From: Bradyrhizobium yuanmingense
GTDB lineage: Bacteria; Pseudomonadota; Alphaproteobacteria; Rhizobiales; Xanthobacteraceae
Length of the DNA stretch: 64,000 nucleotides
NCBI RefSeq assembly: GCF_900094575.1
Contig: NZ_FMAE01000001.1
Span: forward strand, 930,001 to 994,000
Direction: 5' to 3'
Shown: positions 59,087-64,000 of the stretch, one piece after another
Position numbering within the stretch: position 1 is the stretch's first letter
How the letters are laid out: every line of letters begins with the position of its first letter
Translations under genes and position numbers: made by a program
Notes under the pieces: generated by a model
The model's database searches: none
Told to the model about the DNA's origin: nothing
Seen by the model: only the letters and a program-made list of their open reading frames with translations

Positions 59087-59899
59087 TCATCGCCGCCGCG
59101 AGCTGCCGCTCTTGGCCTGTTTCTTCGATGGTCGTTTTGATTTCGCCGGCTGAACCCCGGACGGCGCCGCCCGCCTCCGTGCAGCCGGCGCCCCTGCTGA
59201 TGTCTCGGCACCAAAATTCTGTGCAAAGCGCTCCTGCGAATGCGCGAGGTGATCGCGCATGGCGTCATGGGCTGTCAGCGGCCGGCGCGCAGCGATGGCG
59301 TCGCGCACGGCCCGGTGCTCATCGAGCGCGGTTCGCCACGTGGTGGGATTCTCGAAATAATGCGCTAGCTGCGCGAAATAGGGATTGAGGCGCTGGTCGA
59401 ACAACTCGCCGACAACCCGCACCAGCACGGCATTGCCGAGACATCCTGCCACGGCGATATGGAAGGCGCGGTCATGAACCATCGAGGCTTCGCCAGGATG
59501 GTCGACATTCTCCATCGCGACGAGCGCGGCGTCGATGCGGTCGATGTCATCTTTGGTCGCCACGCGCGCGGCCTGTTCGGCGATGGCGCTCTCCAGGAAT
59601 TCGCGGGCGCGTAAGAGTTCGAACGGGCCTTCGATGACGGCAGTAGCTGTCGGCGCGGCCACGGCGGCGGGCTCGATCACATAGATGCCGGATCCGACGC
59701 GGATGCGCAGGCGCCCTTCGACCTCGAGCGCAATCAAGGCTTCGCGCACCGTGGGCCTCGACACCTTGAGCTGTTCCGCGAGGTCGCGCTCGGTCGGCAA
59801 GCGGCTGCCGACCGCGTACTCGCCGCTGTCGATCAGGCTTCGCAATTGATCGGCGACCTGGCGATAGAGCCGTCTCGCCTCCACAGCTTCCAGCGGCAC
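59087..59899 (-). CDS. GntR/FadR-type regulator of hexuronate use
   Basis: A 270-residue regulator. The winged helix is at about 12-75 (RQVADQLRSLIDSGEYAVGSRLPTERDLAEQLKVSRPTVREALIALEVEGRLRIRVGSGIYV), and the FCD effector domain follows, with metal/ligand His (HIAVAGCLGN, EHRAV, HLAHSQ). The C-terminus is Lys/Arg/Ala-rich. GGGAGG seven bases upstream supports the GTG at 59897-59899. It is divergent from uxuB and the first gene of the leftward operon; similar regulators (UxuR/ExuR class) bind fructuronate or galacturonate. Confidence 0.92.
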   Translation of the reverse strand: MPLEAVEARRLYRQVADQLRSLIDSGEYAVGSRLPTERDLAEQLKVSRPTVREALIALEVEGRLRIRVGSGIYVIEPAAVAAPTATAVIEGPFELLRAREFLESAIAEQAARVATKDDIDRIDAALVAMENVDHPGEASMVHDRAFHIAVAGCLGNAVLVRVVGELFDQRLNPYFAQLAHYFENPTTWRTALDEHRAVRDAIAARRPLTAHDAMRDHLAHSQERFAQNFGAETSAGAPAARRRAAPSGVQPAKSKRPSKKQAKSGSSRRR

Positions 59900-59950
59900 G
59901 CTGGTCCTCCCGAAAAGGTCTCGCGCGGCGCCTCCGGCGCCCGCGACCCG

Positions 59951-59979
59951 CCAATTTTGGAAAATTGGTCTTACCAATT
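59951..59979. promoter_or_regulatory. GntR/FCD operator
   Basis: AATTGGT-CTT-ACCAATT (59963-59979) is a perfect inverted repeat of the TTGGTNNNACCAA type used by FadR-family regulators. It overlaps another perfect palindrome, CCAATTTTGGAAAATTGG (59951-59968). Both lie between the divergent regulator and uxuB genes, so one site could control both directions. Confidence 0.82.
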
Positions 59980-60042
59980 GACCAGAGCATTGACCTGATA
60001 CGGACGCCATGTCAAGCAGCGGCAAAGCAAGGGGAGACGTCC

Positions 60043-61527
60043 ATGCGCCAGAGCTCGATGCGCCTTGGTCGCGCCAATCTCGACCGCCTGGCACCTGCCA
60101 TCCGGCGGCCGGCCTATGACCGATCGCGCGTCACGCCCGGCATCGTGCATCTCGGGCTCGGGGCGTTTCATCGTGCCCATCAGGCCGTCGTCATCGACGA
60201 TTGCCTTGCTAGGGGCAGCATGTCCTGGGGCATCATCGGCGCGAGCCTGCGCAGCCCGGAGACGCGCGACGCCCTCGCCCCGCAGGACCATCTCTACACC
60301 GTCGCTGTGCGCGCCGCCGAAGGTACCGAGCACCGCGTGATCGGCGCCCTGCTCGACAGCGTCGTGGCGCGCGAGAAGCCGGCAGCCCTGGTCGAGCGGA
60401 TGGCCGATCCCGCTATCCGCATCGTCTCGCTCACGGTGACCGAGAAGGGCTATTGCCATACGCCGCAGACCGGCGATCTCGACGAGCGGCATCCTGATGT
60501 CGTGCACGACCTCAATAATTTCGACGCGCCGCGCTCGGCGCCGGGCTTCATCGTCGCCGCGCTGGCACGCCGGCGGGCGCAGGGTCTTTCGCCCTTCACC
60601 GTGCTGTGCTGCGACAACCTCGCCGCCAACGGCCACACCGTGCAGCGGATCGTCACGCAGTTCGCCGCGCTGCGTTCTAGGGAACTCGGCAAGTGGATCG
60701 CCGACACGGTTGCGTTCCCCTCGACTATGGTCGACCGCATCGTGCCGGAGACGACGGATGCCGACCGCGATGCGGTCGCATCCGCGCTGGGCATGCGCGA
60801 CGCCTGGCCTGTCATGACCGAGCCGTTCACGCAATGGGTGGTCGAGGACCGCTTCACCGCGGGCCGGCCGGACCTTGCCGCAGCGGGTGTCGAGCTCGTC
60901 GGCGACGTCAAGCCGTTCGAGCTGATGAAGCTGCGGCTGCTCAACGCCAGCCATTCCGCGCTGGCCTATCTCGGCTATCTCTCCGGCTACGAGACCATCG
61001 CCGACACGATGCAGGATCCGCATTTTGCGCGCCTCGCCGCGCAGGTGATGGAAGAGGCCGCGGTGACGCTGACCATGCCATCAGGCACGGATCTCGCCGC
61101 TTATCGCGCCTCGCTGCTCAAGCGCTTCGCCAATCCGGCGCTGCACCATCGCACTTGGCAGATTGCCATGGACGGCTCGCAAAAGCTGCCGCAGCGGCTG
61201 CTCGGCGCGATGCAGGATCGCCTTGCCAGAGGCCTGCCCATCGCAACGCATGCGCTGGCGGTGGCCGGCTGGATCCGCTACGTCAGCGGCGTCGACGAGC
61301 AGGGACGGCCGATCGACGTGCGCGATCCATTCGCCGCCGAGTTCGCCGCGCTGGCGCGCGAGGCAGGACCCGTTGCCGAGCGCCTCGCGCCGGCACTGCT
61401 CGGGGTGGCGAAGGTGTTCGGGCCGCTCGGCGCCGAGCCGCGCCTGCGCGAGGCTGTCACCGCGGCGCTCGGCCGCCTCTATGCCGACGGCGCGCGGCGG
61501 GCCGTGGCAACGCACGTTTCAGCGTGA
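60043..61527 (+). CDS. uxuB: Fructuronate reductase / mannitol dehydrogenase family
   Basis: A 494-residue polyol dehydrogenase, most likely reducing D-fructuronate to D-mannonate. NAD-binding region: GIVHLGLGAFHRAHQAVVID; central: TVTEKGYCHTP and TVLCCDNLAANGHTVQRIV; catalytic: ELMKLRLLNASHSALAYLG with the Lys/Asn/His set. The context (uxuA, TRAP, GntR) supports UxuB over mannitol 2-dehydrogenase. GGGGAG precedes ATG 60043. Confidence 0.9.
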   Translation: MRQSSMRLGRANLDRLAPAIRRPAYDRSRVTPGIVHLGLGAFHRAHQAVVIDDCLARGSMSWGIIGASLRSPETRDALAPQDHLYTVAVRAAEGTEHRVIGALLDSVVAREKPAALVERMADPAIRIVSLTVTEKGYCHTPQTGDLDERHPDVVHDLNNFDAPRSAPGFIVAALARRRAQGLSPFTVLCCDNLAANGHTVQRIVTQFAALRSRELGKWIADTVAFPSTMVDRIVPETTDADRDAVASALGMRDAWPVMTEPFTQWVVEDRFTAGRPDLAAAGVELVGDVKPFELMKLRLLNASHSALAYLGYLSGYETIADTMQDPHFARLAAQVMEEAAVTLTMPSGTDLAAYRASLLKRFANPALHHRTWQIAMDGSQKLPQRLLGAMQDRLARGLPIATHALAVAGWIRYVSGVDEQGRPIDVRDPFAAEFAALAREAGPVAERLAPALLGVAKVFGPLGAEPRLREAVTAALGRLYADGARRAVATHVSA

Positions 61528-61622
61528 CCACGACGCGGGCAGCATCCTGAATGCTGCACTGCGGCCAAAGTCGACGGAAAGTCGCGCTTGATTTTTGCCT
61601 GTCCTTGCCCCACCCGAGAGCG

Positions 61623-62030
61623 ATGGGAAACGACACCAAGGTCATTGCCGCCAACGCGGCCTTTTACGCGGCATTCTCGACCGGCGACTTCGCCGGCATG
61701 GAACGGATGTGGGCGGATGACGACGGCATCTCCTGCATCCATCCCGGCTGGCCGGCCATCATCGGCCGCGCCACCGTGATCGGAAGCTGGCGCGACATCC
61801 TGCAAAACCCGCAGCGGCCGCAGATCGTCTGCGCCGAGCCGCAGGCCATCGTCGACGGCGACAGCGCCCGCGTGCTCTGCATCGAGATCGTCGACGGCAC
61901 CGCGCTGGCTGCGGCGAACCATTTTCGCCGCGTCGGCGACGACTGGCGCCTGGTGCATCATCAGTCCAGTCCGATCGCACAGATTGTCGAGCAGGCCGAG
62001 GACGATAGAGCAAGTCACCGCGTCCACTGA
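61623..62030 (+). CDS. SnoaL/NTF2-like protein
   Basis: A 135-residue cone-fold protein. NAAFYAAFSTGDFAGMERMWADDDGISCIHPGWPAIIGRATVIGSWRDIL and ANHFRRVGDDWRLVHHQSSPI are characteristic of the SnoaL-like family of NTF2 fold. No strong functional clue; family members include small enzymes and ketosteroid isomerase-like proteins. ATG 61623 is preferred to the longer frame, which adds an unconserved N-terminus. Confidence 0.8.
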   Translation: MGNDTKVIAANAAFYAAFSTGDFAGMERMWADDDGISCIHPGWPAIIGRATVIGSWRDILQNPQRPQIVCAEPQAIVDGDSARVLCIEIVDGTALAAANHFRRVGDDWRLVHHQSSPIAQIVEQAEDDRASHRVH

Positions 62031-62054
62031 GCACGGCGATCACGGCGCCGTGAT

Positions 62055-62810
62055 CTACTGTGCATGGGGTTGTTTTTCAGCTTTTGTTTGGCGGGCCGAA
62101 AGTTCCGACAGATCGTCGAGCACGACATGCGCGCCGGTGAAGTCGTCGTCCCCGAAGAACGTGCTGCGGGTGATCAGAACCGGGACGCCGGCGCGCGAGG
62201 CCGCGATCAGACCGTTGGCGGAATCCTCAATCGCAACGCAATCGGACGCCTCGAGCTTCAGCCGCGCCAGAATCTCGAGATAGACGTCGGGCGCCGGCTT
62301 CTTGTGCCTGACGTCGTCGCCGGCGACGATCGCATCGAAATCCGCGGCCCAGCGTTTGCCCAGCGCCTGCGACAGCAGCGCATCGATATTGCCGTGCGAT
62401 GTGGTGGTCGCAATCGCAAGCCGCTGGCCGCGCGCCTTCGCGGCCCTGAGCAAATCCGTCACGCCTGGCCGCAAGGGACAGCGGCCGGCCTCGACCAATT
62501 CGGCATAATGCGCGGTCTTGATGCGGTGAAGTTCTGCGATGTCCCCGTCCGACAAGGGCGCAGCGGTCACTAGCCTCTCGTGGTAGGCGCGCATGCGCTC
62601 CTTGCCGCCCGTCACCCGCAACAGGTCCTTGTAGACGGCGCGGTCCCACTGCCAGTCGAGACCGAGGCGGGCGAAGGCCAGATTGAAGGCCTGCCGATGC
62701 AGCTCCTCGGTTTCGGCCAAGGTGCCGTCGACGTCGAAGATCAGCGCGGCCGCGCCCCGGATCAGTTCGGCGGCGTCTGCTGGCGCCTGAACCAACGCTT
62801 CAGCCTGCAT
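62055..62810 (-). CDS. HAD phosphatase (CbbY-like)
   Basis: A 251-residue HAD phosphatase of the beta-phosphoglucomutase/CbbY group. Motif I is LIFDVDGTLAETEELH (DxDGT), motif II ATTTSHGNIDALL, motif III K in RHKKPAPDVYLEIL, and motif IV IEDSANGLIAA. A sugar phosphate is the likely substrate. GGGAGG supports ATG 62808-62810; the longer frame adds 21 unconserved residues. It is convergent with the SnoaL gene (24 bp) and divergent from the epimerase-like gene. Confidence 0.9.
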   Translation of the reverse strand: MQAEALVQAPADAAELIRGAAALIFDVDGTLAETEELHRQAFNLAFARLGLDWQWDRAVYKDLLRVTGGKERMRAYHERLVTAAPLSDGDIAELHRIKTAHYAELVEAGRCPLRPGVTDLLRAAKARGQRLAIATTTSHGNIDALLSQALGKRWAADFDAIVAGDDVRHKKPAPDVYLEILARLKLEASDCVAIEDSANGLIAASRAGVPVLITRSTFFGDDDFTGAHVVLDDLSELSARQTKAEKQPHAQ

Positions 62811-62965
62811 GATCGATGCCTCCCTTCCGGCGCTGCGTAAAGCGATCATCGGCCGAGCCGGAGGGCGAGACAAATCGCAATATCTTTTGCCGGACCCAAA
62901 AATCTCTTATGAGCGAACGGTGCGCGACGGCGCGAACGGGAACTTTCGACCTGCACGGGAGACGC

Positions 62966-63814
62966 ATGCGGCTCTTCATCCTCGGCCTCGGCTACAGCGC
63001 CCGGCATTTCGTCCGCAAGCACGGCCGCAGCTTCTCGCATGTCGCCGGCACCGTGCGCGATCCCGCGCAGCGGAATGACCTCGCCGGGATCGAGGTGCAT
63101 CCGTTTTCCGGCAGCCTTCCGTCGCCCGAGACGGTTGAACGGGTTCGCGACGCCGACGTCCTCCTGGTGTCGATTCCGCCCGGCAGCGGCGGCGATCCCG
63201 CGCTCGCAGCCTTCGCGGACGTGCTGACAGGGCGGAAACGCAAGGCCATCTATCTCTCCACCATCGGGGTGTACGGCGATCACGCAGGCAGCTGGGTCGA
63301 CGAGAGCACGCCGCCGCAGGCCATCCTCGACCGCACGCGGATGCGGATCGCGGCGGAGCAAGCCTGGACGGATGCGGCGGGCGGCGATGCCGCGATCCTG
63401 CGGCTTGCGGGCATCTACGGTCCCGGCCGCAACGCGCTGGCGACACTGCGCGCGGGAACGGCGAGGCGCATCATCAAGCCGGGACAGGTGTTCAACCGCA
63501 TCCACGTCGATGACATCGCGAGCGCGATCATCGCCGCTATTCATCACCAGGGCGGCGGCGTTTGGAACGTCTGCGACGACGAGCCGGCGCCGCCGCAGGA
63601 CGTGATCGGCTATGCCGCGCAGCTGATGGGCGTGGCGCCGCCGCCGGAAGAAGCGTTCGCCACCGCCGAAATGTCGGCGATGGCGCGCAGCTTCTATGCC
63701 AGCAGCGCCCGCGTCTCCAACGAGAAACTGAAGCGCGAGCTCGGCGTCACGCTGGCCTGCCCCACCTATCGGCACGGCCTCGACGCTCTCTGGCGCGCAG
63801 GCGAAGGACGTTAG
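62966..63814 (+). CDS. NAD-dependent epimerase/dehydratase-like protein
   Basis: A 282-residue extended SDR (YeeZ-like). It starts MRLFILGLGYSARHFVRKHG, where the nucleotide motif is GLGYSA. YLSTIGVYGDHAGSWVDE, LRLAGIYGPGRNAL, and FNRIHVDDIASAIIAAI follow. It lacks the standard YxxxK pair at the usual place (VYGDH, then RMRIAAEQAW), so the reaction is unclear. GGGAG precedes ATG 62966. Confidence 0.85.
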   Translation: MRLFILGLGYSARHFVRKHGRSFSHVAGTVRDPAQRNDLAGIEVHPFSGSLPSPETVERVRDADVLLVSIPPGSGGDPALAAFADVLTGRKRKAIYLSTIGVYGDHAGSWVDESTPPQAILDRTRMRIAAEQAWTDAAGGDAAILRLAGIYGPGRNALATLRAGTARRIIKPGQVFNRIHVDDIASAIIAAIHHQGGGVWNVCDDEPAPPQDVIGYAAQLMGVAPPPEEAFATAEMSAMARSFYASSARVSNEKLKRELGVTLACPTYRHGLDALWRAGEGR

Positions 63815-63936
63815 GGTTCCTGCGCTTCGATGCGTCCCAGACATGCCGCCCCCGCGCTTGACTTCGTCCCTGTGCGGTCATGATCTAGGCATCGAGCGAG
63901 CCACCGCACAACGAGCTCGCCTCTTGGGAGAATGCA

Positions 63937-64000
63937 ATGAACAAGACGATCGCCATGATCGCGGCAACGATTGCTGTCGTCACGCTCGGCGCCGCGCGCG
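63937..64000 (+). CDS. Exported protein, N-terminus only (partial)
   Basis: The frame opens with MNKTIAMIAATIAVVTLGAA and continues off the window. It looks like a signal peptide (two polar residues, K, then a hydrophobic core, Ala-rich cleavage area). GGGAG at 63926-63930 precedes the ATG. Nothing of the mature protein is visible. Confidence 0.55.
   Translation, partial: MNKTIAMIAATIAVVTLGAAR

Overview
The base composition (GC-rich), the codon usage, the gene content and several families of palindromic intergenic repeats fit a rhizobial alphaproteobacterium, most likely Bradyrhizobium or a close relative. This genus-level call is inference; the window has no rRNA, tRNA, transposase, phage gene or CRISPR array that I can see. 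It looks like ordinary chromosome: dense, with short operons, many 1-8 bp start/stop overlaps, and repeats placed between genes.

Layout: (1) 1-8866, glycogen/trehalose operon: the end of a trehalose synthase/maltokinase, then glgB, glgX, treZ, treY. (2) 8869-13339, a polyhydroxyalkanoate-system protein, a DUF3309 membrane peptide, and a divergent non-homologous end-joining pair, ligD and ku. (3) 13460-21764, a complete kdp potassium-uptake operon read leftwards: a 27-residue membrane peptide, kdpF, A, B, C, D, E. (4) 22180-29258, two small hypotheticals, TetR/crotonase, upp, and acyl-CoA metabolism (AMP-forming ligase, acyl-CoA dehydrogenase, MaoC hydratase, CitE-like lyase). (5) 29293-33460, small proteins and a leftward heat-shock operon (two Hsp20 proteins, two small ORFs, an HtrA-type protease) headed by an apparent RpoH promoter and a ROSE-type RNA thermometer. 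(6) 33610-40657, a secreted GH79-like glycosidase, an MFS metabolite symporter, a solitary Leu/Ile/Val-type binding protein with an FAD dehydrogenase, and an IclR regulator. (7) 40810-46199, a tight operon of TPP enzyme, D-amino-acid dehydrogenase-like flavoprotein, Asp/Glu-type racemase and SDR, with a second racemase divergent from it. (8) 46259-53290, a PotABCD-type transporter operon carrying a PuuB-like amine oxidoreductase and a HAD enzyme, with a divergent LysR. (9) 53538-61527, a hexuronate (fructuronate/mannonate) regulon: uxuA, idonate-type dehydrogenase, TRAP transporter, GntR regulator and divergent uxuB around a clear palindromic operator. (10) 61623-64000, SnoaL-like protein, HAD phosphatase, NAD-epimerase-like protein and the start of an exported protein.

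The most interesting points are the predicted thermometer-controlled heat-shock operon, the racemase/D-amino-acid dehydrogenase/TPP enzyme/SDR operon, which reads as a complete but unassigned amino-acid catabolic route, the GH79-like enzyme, the hexuronate operator, and repeats inserted inside operons (between kdpB and kdpC, and between the TRAP binding-protein and permease genes). I did not find a system that I can claim is entirely new.
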